Positions 1 through 9,175 of a DNA stretch of 64,000 nucleotides are shown here, one piece after another. The stretch is from Marinomonas mediterranea MMB-1. GTDB lineage: Bacteria; Pseudomonadota; Gammaproteobacteria; Pseudomonadales; Marinomonadaceae. The stretch spans positions 2,108,001 through 2,172,000 of the forward strand of contig NC_015276.1 in NCBI RefSeq assembly GCF_000192865.1, in the 5' to 3' direction. The notes beneath the pieces were generated by a model. That model was not told where the DNA came from. It searched no databases and was given only the letters and a program-made list of their open reading frames with translations. The translations under genes and the position numbers were made by a program. The number at the start of each line of letters is the position of its first letter. Positions within the stretch are counted from its first letter, which is position 1.

Positions 1-190
1 GATGAAGTATTGGCTGTATCTAGTCTCCAAATGTTGTCAATTCCCATGGTGTTTTAAGAATAGCGTTCTAAAAATTGAATTCGTTAAGGAGGAATTGAAT
101 TATTTTTATTGTTTATTGTGCTTATTATTGGTTAGCGCTCAAACTGTTTTGAGTTGCAGCTATTAAAATAACAAAAAAACAGGATCCTAT

Positions 191-1840
191 ATGAAACCGA
201 TTCTATTGCTTAACACAAGTTTTGCTCTGTTTCTGACTGCATCGCTTGGACAAGCCGCTGAGATGGACTGTCAATCTTTGCCAAACTCAATATCAAACAA
301 CGTTGATATAACAACAAAATATATTTCTAACGATGATGTTGTGAATGTTCCCTATTGCCTGGTATTAGGAGAACTTGATAAGCGGACAGGAGTGGATGGC
401 AAATATTACTCGCTGAAATTTGAACTGCGATTGCCTGAAAACTGGAAGAAGCGGTTTGCATTTCAATTTAATGGTGGTAACGATGGTGCGGTTAAGCCTG
501 CTTTGGGTGTCGTAGCAGGTTTAACACCGGATCAATATCCGATTAATCAAGGGTTTGCTGTGGTATCCAGTGATGCGGGCCACAATGGCAAATTGAATCC
601 AAACGCTGGGTTAGTCGGCGGGGCAATATTTGGCCATGACCCTCAGGCGCGTCAAGATTATGGATATTCTTTTATCGAAAAATTGAACCCTGCTGCGCGG
701 CAGTTAGTAGAAAGCTATTACAAACAGCCGATTCAATATGCGTATGGTATTGGTAAGTCTAATGGTGGACGGCAAGCGATGGTGTCGGCTGTTCGTTACC
801 CAAATATGTTTGATGGCTTGTTGATCGGCTATCCCGGTTTTAACTTGCCTAAAGCGGCGGTTCAACATGCCTGGGATATTCAAGCGCTTCACGCTGTAAA
901 CAGTGACATTAGTCAAGCACTGACCCGCCAAGATTTGAATTCGTTTTCAGATGCGATATTGGAGCGATGTGATACTTTAGACGGTGCGCAAGACGGTTTG
1001 ATATTCGCATCAGATGAATGTCAGAAGCTCTTTAATCCGCAGGCGTTAAGTTGTGCAACGGATTCGAGACAAGGTTGCTTACCAGAAGAAAAAATTAACG
1101 CGCTGGTCTTGATGCACCAAGGTCCTAGTAATAGTAAGCATGAGGCGCTCTATTCTGATTGGGTATATGACTCGGGTATTCGTTCAGGTGGATGGCGTTT
1201 TTGGAAAGTTGAGAGCCATATCAAATCATGGGATCATCAACCTATTATTGGGGTTATGGGGGCGGCATCTCTAGCGCATATATTTAGCACGCCACCTGTT
1301 AATGTAGGCGGAGACCCCAAGTCATTGATTGACTTCTTATTGGCCTATGATTTCGATGAAGATGCGCCAAAAATATATAATAAAACTAAAATGTTTCCAC
1401 TGTCAGCGATGAATGTGATGACACCACCTAACGCTGATAATCCAATACTGAAAGAGTTCCAACAGTCAAATGGCAAAATGATGATTTATCATGGCAACAG
1501 TGACCCTGTTTTCTCTGTTAAAGATACTGTGCGCTGGTACAATCGTTTAGATGAAAATAATGATGGAAACGCGAGCAATTTTGCTAAATTGTATCGCATT
1601 CCAGGTATGCCGCATGGTCAAGGTGGGCCTTCTGCTGATCAATTTAATATGCTTGAACCGTTGATTTCTTGGGTTGAACAAGGTCACTCTCCTGCGGAGG
1701 TTGTTGCAGCAACACGTGATGATAATCGTGATATTCCAGAAACTATGAAAGGGATCTCTCGCCCTCTGTGTCCTTATCCATTGACTGCTATATACAAAAA
1801 AGGTGATGTTGCAAAAGCACGTTCATTTGCCTGTCAATAA
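191..1840 (+). CDS. Secreted tannase/feruloyl esterase family hydrolase
   Basis: The 549-residue product begins with a Sec-type signal peptide (hydrophobic residues 3-20, likely cut after Ala-Ala near 22-23). The rest matches the tannase/feruloyl esterase family (PF07519 type): a nucleophile elbow GKSNGGR with Ser near 190, an Asp near 438 in the segment GNSDPVF, and a His near 475 in GMPHGQGG, in the order expected of a Ser-Asp-His triad. Several Cys residues could form the disulfides usual in exported members. Family knowledge suggests hydrolysis of aromatic esters such as gallate or ferulate esters outside the cytoplasm; the actual substrate cannot be read from the sequence. It appears to be transcribed alone. 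Confidence 0.85.
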   Translation: MKPILLLNTSFALFLTASLGQAAEMDCQSLPNSISNNVDITTKYISNDDVVNVPYCLVLGELDKRTGVDGKYYSLKFELRLPENWKKRFAFQFNGGNDGAVKPALGVVAGLTPDQYPINQGFAVVSSDAGHNGKLNPNAGLVGGAIFGHDPQARQDYGYSFIEKLNPAARQLVESYYKQPIQYAYGIGKSNGGRQAMVSAVRYPNMFDGLLIGYPGFNLPKAAVQHAWDIQALHAVNSDISQALTRQDLNSFSDAILERCDTLDGAQDGLIFASDECQKLFNPQALSCATDSRQGCLPEEKINALVLMHQGPSNSKHEALYSDWVYDSGIRSGGWRFWKVESHIKSWDHQPIIGVMGAASLAHIFSTPPVNVGGDPKSLIDFLLAYDFDEDAPKIYNKTKMFPLSAMNVMTPPNADNPILKEFQQSNGKMMIYHGNSDPVFSVKDTVRWYNRLDENNDGNASNFAKLYRIPGMPHGQGGPSADQFNMLEPLISWVEQGHSPAEVVAATRDDNRDIPETMKGISRPLCPYPLTAIYKKGDVAKARSFACQ

Positions 1841-1961
1841 GTCTTCTGTTAGAAAAATAGGTGTGTTTTTTCTTTGAAATAAACACTTCTTTGAACCTAG
1901 CGAGTTGGTGGCACTGTCATCAACTCTCTTCTATCATAAGCAATGCCACTGATATGCATGT

Positions 1962-1998
1962 AAAAAACGAAAATTAAGATGTGAGTTTTTCGTTTTTG
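1962..1998. terminator. A/T-rich hairpin, possible terminator
   Basis: A run of A with a CGAAAA core is followed 12 bases later by its near complement ending in a run of T. It lies about 120 bases after the esterase stop. The stem is weak because it is almost all A-T. Confidence 0.3.
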
Positions 1999-2089
1999 CC
2001 GTTATTTTTAAGATGCTTGTATCCTGCCGGAAAAATGTACTATGTTATTAATCTTTAATTGGTTTTATATATCAGTTTATTAATAGCAA

Positions 2090-2536
2090 ATGTACGGACT
2101 ATCTATGAATGAAAATAATGCAACGCTAACTGAAGTGGTTGATATCGATAGCAAAGATTGGTTTTTGCAAGATTTAATTGAAATTACTAATAGCGGTAAA
2201 ATGACTTTTGATATTACGTTAACCGTTGGCGGTTTTTTAGTATCGGGTACGTTAGTCGGAGGTAAGGAATATTTTGACGGGTTTGGTGAAGAGTTTTCGT
2301 TTGGATTAGACGGTGAGGCTGCTGAAAAGGTAAAGTCGGCGTTTGCTAAAAATGGGCTCATGTACACTGAAACACATGCACCTGCTGTGCCGCCAAATTA
2401 CGTACATCTAAAAAATGCGCGTTTTTTCCATACCGTTGGCACGCCAGTTCCCGAGAATCGTGGTGTTTGGTGGCGAGGTAGAGTGTCCGAAGTTGTTGGC
2501 TTCTCTCTCGGCGCATTAGTTGCAGACGATGAATAG
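2090..2536 (+). CDS. GvpU-like (gas vesicle accessory family) small protein, tentative
   Basis: A 148-residue cytoplasmic protein. An internal segment with the pattern ITLTVGGFLVSGTLVGGKEYF (near residues 44-64) resembles the core of GvpU-family proteins, which occur in gas vesicle clusters but also alone in proteobacteria. No other gas vesicle gene is in this window, so a role in gas vesicles is not supported. A second Met five codons downstream (2105) is an alternative start; neither has a clear ribosome binding site. The family name rests on remembered sequence pattern only. Confidence 0.6.
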   Translation: MYGLSMNENNATLTEVVDIDSKDWFLQDLIEITNSGKMTFDITLTVGGFLVSGTLVGGKEYFDGFGEEFSFGLDGEAAEKVKSAFAKNGLMYTETHAPAVPPNYVHLKNARFFHTVGTPVPENRGVWWRGRVSEVVGFSLGALVADDE

Positions 2537-2650
2537 GCACAGCGTTTAAGTTCAGTAGCCACTGTGATTGCATAATGTCGGTAAGTGACTCGTCAAGTCT
2601 CGGCGGAGGCATTAGTATAGGCATTTTTTTTAGACTAAAGGTCATGACTT

Positions 2651-2989
2651 ATGTCTCTTCCACCATGTAAGCAATGTCAATCAGAATACGTTTATCAAGA
2701 TCAGGAGTTGTTAATTTGCCCTGAGTGCGCCTTTGAATGGAGCCCATCCGATGACGATTCTGAAGAGGCTGAACCGACAGTATTGGATGCTAATGGAACG
2801 GCACTCCACGAGGGCGATAAGGTGACACTGGCAAAAGATTTGAAAGTGAAAGGGAGTTCTCAAGTGCTTAAAATTGGCACTAAAGCATTAATAAAGCGCA
2901 TTGTAGACGCTAAAGATCATCAACTTGATTGCCGAGTGGATGGTGCAGGCGCGATGATGGTAACGGCAAAATTTGTAAAGAAAGCATAA
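2651..2989 (+). CDS. yjdM: Zinc ribbon protein YjdM (PhnA family)
   Basis: 112 residues. The N-terminus carries a zinc ribbon with two pairs of cysteines (CKQC near residue 6 and CPEC near 23), an acidic linker, then a PhnA-type beta-barrel domain (from LDANGTALHEGDKV onward). Length and layout agree with YjdM/PhnA, a small protein once named for the E. coli phosphonate operon but with no proven role in phosphonate breakdown. There are no phosphonate genes nearby. Confidence 0.9.
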   Translation: MSLPPCKQCQSEYVYQDQELLICPECAFEWSPSDDDSEEAEPTVLDANGTALHEGDKVTLAKDLKVKGSSQVLKIGTKALIKRIVDAKDHQLDCRVDGAGAMMVTAKFVKKA

Positions 2990-3034
2990 CGCTTTCCTAT
3001 TCCTGTTTTTAACAATAGTCATGCTCAGGGCGCT

Positions 3035-3418
3035 ATGAAATTAGAAGATCGTCTCATTACCTATTACGGTACGGTTTTGATGCTGGCCAGCATCTACTAT
3101 GCCTTTGCTTTTTTCTTTTTAGTGGTAAATGACATTCCTATGTACTTGGATTGGTTGGTGTCCTATCCTACCGATGGTAACTATATGGGGATGTTGTTGT
3201 TTTATGGCAGCGGTGTCGTCACGCCTGCTGTTTGCGCTCTGTCAGGTCGGAAGTTGTCTACCGTCAGAGTGATTGAGTACCCTTTGTTGGTGGCGTTTAT
3301 CTGGATCAGTATTTGGAACTTTATCGGTCACATTTTATTGGTTCTAGGGTTTGGTGTTTATTTGTTTAAGTTGCTCTCAAAAAGAGGCTCTGATCGTATA
3401 AAGGTGAAGCGAAAATGA
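3035..3418 (+). CDS. Small membrane protein of unknown function
   Basis: 127 residues with about three hydrophobic segments (residues near 12-32, 48-66 and 82-116) and a basic C-terminus ending SKRGSDRIKVKRK. I do not recognise the family. Its stop codon overlaps the start of the following DUF2164 gene (ATGA), so the two are probably translated together. Confidence 0.65.
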   Translation: MKLEDRLITYYGTVLMLASIYYAFAFFFLVVNDIPMYLDWLVSYPTDGNYMGMLLFYGSGVVTPAVCALSGRKLSTVRVIEYPLLVAFIWISIWNFIGHILLVLGFGVYLFKLLSKRGSDRIKVKRK

Positions 3419-3657
3419 AAGATATTGAGCTTGATAGAGCTGAGACGGAGCAGCTCGTGAGTAAGATCAAACGTTATTTTACAGATGAACTGGATCAGGA
3501 TATTGGCGGATTTGAAGCGGAGTTTCTGATTCAATTCTTTCTTAAAGAATTGGCGCCTTATGCCTACAATAAAGGTTTATCGGATGCGCAGTCAGCGTTC
3601 AATGAGAAAGCGGATGAGCTAGGTTATCTCATTCAGGAACTTGAACAGCCGATCTAA
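3415..3657 (+). CDS. DUF2164 family protein
   Basis: 80 residues. The pattern of a short helix followed by FEAEFLIQFFLKELAPYAYNKGLSDA (residues about 33-58) is the DUF2164 signature, a small cytoplasmic family without known function. The ATG overlaps the stop of the upstream membrane protein by four bases. Confidence 0.8.
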   Translation: MKDIELDRAETEQLVSKIKRYFTDELDQDIGGFEAEFLIQFFLKELAPYAYNKGLSDAQSAFNEKADELGYLIQELEQPI

Positions 3658-3927
3658 AGGAGTGTCTTTTGTTAGCAAGTAAACGTTAAGGGCGGGAACT
3701 CCCTTTGTTCGGCCGCAGTGCGCAACAATTTGATATAAAGAAAATACAAAAAAGTCTTACTTTTTAATGGTTTGTTCATGGTGTCGATGGCGCAATTAAT
3801 GGTTTAATTGTCTGGTGAAACTGCGAATTTTTGCCTTGATCGTCAAACTCTTTGATAAAACCGAAGCTCAAGCAATCTATTGGTAGCTTCCCAGTAGTCC
3901 ATCATTCTCTTTAGGTACCTTTATATA

Positions 3928-4659
3928 ATGGAAACCGAAACGGCTTCTCGTCTTTTAGATCCGCTCAATATTGCCACTATCATCGTGTTTTTTACGTGTT
4001 GGTGGGGGTACTCATTTTACGCACAATACAATTCAAAACGTAAATCCTGCTTGGTCAGTGTATTACACCAATTTCGACTGGCTTGGATGACGCGTTTGCT
4101 AAGGCGAGATAATCGCATCGCCGATGCCTCTGTGATGGCGAATTTAGAACGAAGTAGCTTGTTTTTTGCGTCCAGTAGCTTGCTTATCATTGCTGGCCTT
4201 TTTACTGCGTTTAATTATTCCGAAAAAGCCGTTGGGATTATTGCTGATTTTTACTTGCTGGCGCCGAACAGTCAGCAAGAATGGGAGATGAAGGTTATCA
4301 TGTTGATCGTCATCTTTGTCTACGCCTTTTTCACATTTACGTGGTCTGTGCGGCAATACAATTTCTGTTCGGTTCTGGTGGGCAGTGCGCCGCTTGCGAC
4401 TGAACGGGGCATAGACGAAAGCGAGAGACAGTCTTACGCGACGCATATGGCGCGTGTATGTAGCTTAGCCGCGAACCAATTCAACTACGGTTTACGAGCG
4501 TATTATTTCGCAATGGCATTTTGCGGTTGGTTTCTCGGTCCTTATTTTTGCATGGCATCGAGCGTCATGGTGGTGCTGGTGTTGTATCGCAGAGAATTTC
4601 GTTCTAAAACGTTTAAAACCTTAAATCGAGGCCTAGTAATAAACAACCATGCTTCCTAA
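3928..4659 (+). CDS. DUF599 family inner-membrane protein
   Basis: 243 residues with four likely membrane spans (near 15-30, 75-95, 122-140 and 190-220) and the RQYNFCSVLVGSAP segment typical of DUF599 proteins. The function of the family is unknown. The last codons overlap the start of the downstream methyltransferase by 11 bases. The preceding 270 bases (3658-3927) show no gene. Confidence 0.8.
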   Translation: METETASRLLDPLNIATIIVFFTCWWGYSFYAQYNSKRKSCLVSVLHQFRLAWMTRLLRRDNRIADASVMANLERSSLFFASSSLLIIAGLFTAFNYSEKAVGIIADFYLLAPNSQQEWEMKVIMLIVIFVYAFFTFTWSVRQYNFCSVLVGSAPLATERGIDESERQSYATHMARVCSLAANQFNYGLRAYYFAMAFCGWFLGPYFCMASSVMVVLVLYRREFRSKTFKTLNRGLVINNHAS

Positions 4660-5350
4660 TTTTCCAAAACCTGTTTCTGAAGAAAACCGTCCTGTAAATC
4701 GCACGGTTAAAGTGGACGACACTTTGTATGACTATTTGATTGATCATTCGGTCCGTGAACCCGAAGTGTTAGACGCATTGCGTCGCGAAACGGCTCAGTA
4801 TCATATGGCTCGTATGGCGTTGTCGCCAGAAGTAGGGCAGTTTTTAGGCATGCTTGTGTCATTGGTTAATCCAAAAAAGGTGTTGGAAATAGGTGTGTTT
4901 ACAGGGTATAGCACGATTTCGATAGCAAGGTATTTGTCTAAAGACGCAACTATGTTAGCCGTTGATAAGAAGCAAATGTGGTTGGACATCGCTAATCGAT
5001 ACCTTGAGCAAGCAGAGATTAAAGCGGATGTGAAAACCGTATGCGCAAACGCGGTTGAAGTCATGCAAGACCTCGTTAAAACAGAGTCAGGAACGTATGA
5101 TTTTCTCTTTATCGATGCAGATAAAGCCAATTTAATGGCTTATTACACAATGGGGATACAGTTGTTGTCATCTGGAGGTTGCCTCATTATTGACAATACA
5201 CTTTGGTGGGGCAACGTTGCGAACGCTGAGTTTGACGATAAAGATACGGTCGCAGTTAGAGCATTAAATGATTATATTCACTCTGACGCTGATGTTACCT
5301 TGTCCCAGTTGCCGATTGGCGATGGTTTAACCATAGTGCGTAAGCAATAG
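4649..5350 (+). CDS. Class I SAM-dependent O-methyltransferase
   Basis: 233 residues, close to the usual length of the caffeoyl-CoA/catechol O-methyltransferase family (PF01596 type). Motif I reads VLEIGVFTGYSTI (near residues 75-87). The metal-binding stretch follows: FLFIDADKANLMAYY (near 152-166) and LIIDNTLWWGNV (near 178-190), giving the Asp/Asp/Asn ligands expected for divalent metal. It probably methylates a catechol-type hydroxyl; the substrate is unknown. It starts inside the end of the DUF599 gene. Confidence 0.88.
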   Translation: MLPNFPKPVSEENRPVNRTVKVDDTLYDYLIDHSVREPEVLDALRRETAQYHMARMALSPEVGQFLGMLVSLVNPKKVLEIGVFTGYSTISIARYLSKDATMLAVDKKQMWLDIANRYLEQAEIKADVKTVCANAVEVMQDLVKTESGTYDFLFIDADKANLMAYYTMGIQLLSSGGCLIIDNTLWWGNVANAEFDDKDTVAVRALNDYIHSDADVTLSQLPIGDGLTIVRKQ

Positions 5351-5395
5351 GTTTTAACGCCTTGTCATTAAGCGTAAAGAATTTGTGGGTTTGGC

Positions 5396-5422
5396 CTTGA
5401 AATCTAATTTGCAGCCTCTATC
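5396..5422 (+). promoter_or_regulatory. Sigma-32-like heat-shock promoter of htpG
   Basis: CTTGAAA (5396-5402) matches the sigma-32 -35 element. Twelve bases later comes CCTCTATCT, a partial match to the CCCCAT-type -10. It lies about 75 bases before the htpG start, where a heat-shock promoter is expected from knowledge of this gene. Confidence 0.5.
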
Positions 5423-5495
5423 TAAGAGAACACATTACTGTAAATAAACCCTTCCTTGGGTTGATTAAGTGTTTTAAATAGGAGCTGCTAGAAAG

Positions 5496-7424
5496 ATGGC
5501 AACAGAAACTCAAAAAGAAACGTTAGGATTCCAAACTGAAGTGAAACAATTGCTTCACTTGATGATCCACTCTTTATACTCGAACAAAGAAATATTTTTA
5601 CGAGAGCTGATCTCTAACGCATCTGATGCTGTAGACAAACTACGCTTTGAGTCGGTATCAAACGCAGACTTACTATCCGAAGATCCTAATCTACGCGTTC
5701 GTTTAGAATTTGATAACGAAGCGGGTACGGTTATCATCGATGATAACGGTATTGGTATGAATCGCGATGATGCAATCAATAACCTAGGTACGATCGCTAA
5801 ATCTGGAACCGCTCAATTTCTTGAACAGCTTAGCGGCGACCAGAAAAAAGACAGTCAGTTGATCGGACAGTTCGGTGTTGGTTTTTACTCTGCCTTTATC
5901 GTTGCAGACAAAGTAACGGTAGAAACGCGTAAAGCAGGCGCAGCGACGGATGAAGCTGTACGTTGGGAATCCAGCGGTGATGGCGACTTTACGATCGAAG
6001 CGATTGAAAAAGAAACACGCGGTACACGCATTACGCTGCATTTAAAAGCAGACGAAAAAGATTTCGCGGATAACTACCGTTTACGTTCTTTGGTTACCAA
6101 GTACTCTGATCACATTTCTATTCCAGTTGAAATGGAAAAAGTGGTTTATCCAGAAATGGACGAAGAGGGTAACCCAAAACCTGTTGATGAAAACCAAGCG
6201 GTCGAGTTTGAAGCTGTTAACTCAGCAAAAGCGCTTTGGACTCGTGCTCGTAGCGAAGTGTCTGACGAAGAATACTCTGAGTTCTACAAGCATGTATCGC
6301 ATGACTTTCAAGATCCTATCAAGTGGTCGCATAACAAAGTTGAAGGTAAGCTTGAGTACACAAGCTTGCTATACGTTCCTTCAAAAGCGCCGCATGATCT
6401 TTGGAACCGTGATATGCAGCGCGGTTTGAAGCTTTATGTTCAACGCGTCTTTATCATGGACGAAGCAGAAGCATTCCTACCACCTTACATGCGTTTCGTT
6501 AAAGGTGTGGTTGATTCTAACGACTTGTCACTGAACGTTTCTCGCGAAATCCTTCAGAATGACAAAGCGGTCGACTCTATGCGTTCAGCGTTGACTAAGC
6601 GTGTATTAGACATGTTGTCTAAAATGGCTAAAAATGAGTCAGAAAAATATCAAACGTTCTGGGATGAGTTCGGTAACGTACTGAAAGAAGGGCCTGCTGA
6701 CGACTTTGGTAACAAAGACAAAATCGCCCAGTTGCTTCGCTTTAGTACGACGCACACTGATAAAGCAGAGCAAACTGAGTCTCTAGCGGGTTATGTTGAG
6801 CGTATGTCAGAAGGTCAGGATAAGATCTACTACATCTACGCTGAAAACCACAACACAGCGAAGAACAGCCCTCACCTAGAGATTTTGCGTAAGAAAGGCT
6901 TTGAGGTTCTGTTGCTAAGTGACCGTATTGACGAATGGATGATGTCCTCTCTGCAAGAGTTTGATGGCAAAAAATTCCAAGACGTTACAAAAGGTAAGCT
7001 TGATCTAGCAGAAGACGAAACAGAAGAAGCGAAGAAAGAAAAAGAACAGAAGGCAGAAGAAATCAAGCCACTGTTAGATCGCATGAAAGCTGTTTTAGAA
7101 GAGCAAGTAACCGACGTGACGTCCACTGATCGTCTAACCAACTCACCAGCGTGTTTGGTTGTTGGTGAGTACGACATGGGTCTACAAATGCGCCGTCTAC
7201 TTGAGCAAGCAGGTCAAGCAATGCCTGAGTCTAAGCCAAGTTTAGAGATTAACCCTGATCACCCGATCGTGGTTAAAATGGACTCGGAAGCAGATGAAGA
7301 GCGTTTTTCAGACATGGCTTGGTTGCTGTTTGAGCAAGCGACGCTATCAGAAGGCGGTCAATTAGATGATCCAGCTTCATTTGTATCTCGCATGAACAAG
7401 CTTATTGTTCAATTAAGCCAGTAG
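5496..7424 (+). CDS. htpG: Chaperone protein HtpG (Hsp90)
   Basis: 642 residues, full length for bacterial Hsp90. The N-terminal GHKL ATPase is clear: NKEIFLRELISNASDA (residues about 30-45, helix with catalytic Glu and Asn), DDNGIGM (near 83) and GQFGVGFYSAF (near 124). The middle domain with the conserved NVSREILQ stretch and the C-terminal dimerisation domain follow. It is a cytosolic ATP-dependent chaperone that helps late folding of client proteins and is heat-induced in relatives. A ribosome binding site (AGGAG) lies about 12 bases before the ATG, and a strong terminator follows the gene. Confidence 0.98.
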   Translation: MATETQKETLGFQTEVKQLLHLMIHSLYSNKEIFLRELISNASDAVDKLRFESVSNADLLSEDPNLRVRLEFDNEAGTVIIDDNGIGMNRDDAINNLGTIAKSGTAQFLEQLSGDQKKDSQLIGQFGVGFYSAFIVADKVTVETRKAGAATDEAVRWESSGDGDFTIEAIEKETRGTRITLHLKADEKDFADNYRLRSLVTKYSDHISIPVEMEKVVYPEMDEEGNPKPVDENQAVEFEAVNSAKALWTRARSEVSDEEYSEFYKHVSHDFQDPIKWSHNKVEGKLEYTSLLYVPSKAPHDLWNRDMQRGLKLYVQRVFIMDEAEAFLPPYMRFVKGVVDSNDLSLNVSREILQNDKAVDSMRSALTKRVLDMLSKMAKNESEKYQTFWDEFGNVLKEGPADDFGNKDKIAQLLRFSTTHTDKAEQTESLAGYVERMSEGQDKIYYIYAENHNTAKNSPHLEILRKKGFEVLLLSDRIDEWMMSSLQEFDGKKFQDVTKGKLDLAEDETEEAKKEKEQKAEEIKPLLDRMKAVLEEQVTDVTSTDRLTNSPACLVVGEYDMGLQMRRLLEQAGQAMPESKPSLEINPDHPIVVKMDSEADEERFSDMAWLLFEQATLSEGGQLDDPASFVSRMNKLIVQLSQ

Positions 7425-7442
7425 TTACAGCGGCTTAAACAT

Positions 7443-7475
7443 AAAAGCCTGCCAGCGTTTCGCTGGCGGGCTTTT
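7443..7475 (+). terminator. Rho-independent terminator of htpG
   Basis: The arms AAAAGCCTGCCAGCG and CGCTGGCGGGCTTTT flank a TTT loop, giving a long near-perfect stem ending in T residues 19 bases after the htpG stop. Confidence 0.92.
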
Positions 7476-7594
7476 GTATGTTCTACACGTAATATTTTAT
7501 GTTGAGATTTTGACACGACGACCGTGCAAAGATCTCACGTTAACTGAAGATAAAGTTGCTACGGATTTGGCGATTTTACAGAAAAGGATTTTCG

Positions 7595-8422
7595 ATGAAA
7601 GTGTCCCGTCTCGTAGGCTTAATGAGTCTACTGCTTCCTTGTTGTTTGTTTGCCCAAGACGTACAGCTTGCAAAAGTGTACCGAGAAGGCGTTCCCGTCT
7701 CTGAATATTATGTCAGCGAAAAATACGACGGTATCCGCGCCATTTGGAACGGTCACCGTTTGCTCACTAAAAATGGTCATGAAATACACGCTCCCGATTG
7801 GTTTACTCACGATTTGCCAGATGTTTGGCTAGATGGGGAACTTTGGAGCAATCGAAATGACTATAGATTTGTAGCATCGACAGTTTTAGACAAAACACCA
7901 GAAGAGGCGGCATGGCGCAAGATCACGTACATGGTTTTCGACGCACCAGATTATTCGCGTCCTTTTAGTGAGCGCTGGCACATATACGGCGAATTAGTCG
8001 CGTCGCTTAAGCTGAACCATGTTCAAGCGGTACAACAACGAGAGCTTGAATCGAAAGAGGATCTTTACATATTACTCGAAGAAATAACTAATATGGACGG
8101 AGAGGGCCTAATTTTACACAAAAAGTCTGCTTTATTTGCATCGGGTCGATCTGGAAACTTGCTAAAATTTAAGAGATTTGAAGACGCGGAGGCCTCCGTG
8201 GTTTCCGTATTACCAGGAAAAGGAAAGTTCAAGAATATGATGGGAGCGTTACTGGTTGAAATGCCAACAGGCCAACGTTTTAAAATTGGGACAGGTTTTA
8301 CTAATGTTCAACGTATGAATCCCCCAAGAGTAGGTGATCGAGTTACCTACAAGTATTTTGGGTTTACAGGGACAGGCTTGCCGCGTTTTGCGAGCTTTTT
8401 GCGTGTAAGGCCTCAAGAGTAA
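7595..8422 (+). CDS. Exported ATP-dependent DNA ligase, LigE type
   Basis: I place the start at the ATG at 7595, preceded by AAAAGGA at seven bases; an upstream in-frame ATG (7556) adds 13 residues and spoils the signal peptide. The 275-residue product has a signal peptide (VSRLVGLMSLLLPCCLFA) and then a minimal ATP-dependent ligase. Motif I is EKYDGIR with the adenylated Lys, motif III DGELW, motif IIIa ITYMVFDAP, motif IV EGLILHKK and motif V LLKFKRFED, followed by a short OB-fold. No extra DNA-binding domain is present. Family knowledge places LigE in the periplasm, with a proposed role in DNA uptake or extracellular DNA; the catalytic call is firm, the biological role inferred. Confidence 0.9.
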   Translation: MKVSRLVGLMSLLLPCCLFAQDVQLAKVYREGVPVSEYYVSEKYDGIRAIWNGHRLLTKNGHEIHAPDWFTHDLPDVWLDGELWSNRNDYRFVASTVLDKTPEEAAWRKITYMVFDAPDYSRPFSERWHIYGELVASLKLNHVQAVQQRELESKEDLYILLEEITNMDGEGLILHKKSALFASGRSGNLLKFKRFEDAEASVVSVLPGKGKFKNMMGALLVEMPTGQRFKIGTGFTNVQRMNPPRVGDRVTYKYFGFTGTGLPRFASFLRVRPQE

Positions 8423-8430
8423 GACTATTT

Positions 8431-9153
8431 ATGAAAATTACTAAGTCTGTAAACAGGAAACTCTACTGCTTGCCTGGCACCATGTGCGACGAGCGCCTTT
8501 GGCGTGAACTTGAAAGTCACATTGCAGTAGGTACGGAGCTCGTCCATATCGATATTCCAATGGAGCCAAGCTTAAATGCGATGATGGATAAGCTGGCAAC
8601 GGTTTTACCCGACGAGCCTATTGAGCTTGTGGGTTTTTCACTAGGAGGCTATTTAGCGAGTTATTTTACGGTTTATCATCCGCACCGTATTTCTACCCTC
8701 TATATGATCTCAAACAGTGCCCAAGCGCTGCCTGATAGTGAGCTTGCTCAAAGGAAGCAGGCATTGAATTGGGTGTCTAAAAGTGGCTATCAGGGCGTGC
8801 CCGTAAAGAAAGCGGAATCCATGCTTGGTGCTAGAAATAGGCGTAAAAGAAGCATGGTGCAACAAATTATGTCAATGGCGGAAGAAATGGGCGAGAAGGC
8901 ATTTGTCACTCAGCTTGATGCGACCATGGATCGTCCATGCCTGATCGATGCTCTAAGTGCAACGCGTGTCCCAATTAAGGCGTTCGTTGGCATGGAAGAT
9001 AATCTCATTTCTATGCGACAGATTCGAAAGCTATCACAAGTTGAAAATTTGAATATCTATTTAACGTCTGATTGTGGTCATATGTTGCCAATGGAACAGC
9101 CCAAATGGTTGGCTTCTCACCTCAATAACTTACTTATTCATTCAGGTCTGTAA
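8431..9153 (+). CDS. Alpha/beta hydrolase
   Basis: 240 residues with an alpha/beta hydrolase fold: an LPGTMCD segment near residue 13 for the oxyanion hole, nucleophile elbow GFSLGG with Ser 70, an acid in MEDNLIS (near 189) and the catalytic His in CGHMLPMEQP (near 222). The substrate cannot be told; it resembles small esterases and BioH-like enzymes, but no biotin genes are nearby. It begins eight bases after the ligase stop, so the two may be co-transcribed. Confidence 0.82.
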   Translation: MKITKSVNRKLYCLPGTMCDERLWRELESHIAVGTELVHIDIPMEPSLNAMMDKLATVLPDEPIELVGFSLGGYLASYFTVYHPHRISTLYMISNSAQALPDSELAQRKQALNWVSKSGYQGVPVKKAESMLGARNRRKRSMVQQIMSMAEEMGEKAFVTQLDATMDRPCLIDALSATRVPIKAFVGMEDNLISMRQIRKLSQVENLNIYLTSDCGHMLPMEQPKWLASHLNNLLIHSGL

Positions 9154-9175
9154 AAAGTAACACGGCGGGTAGCAT

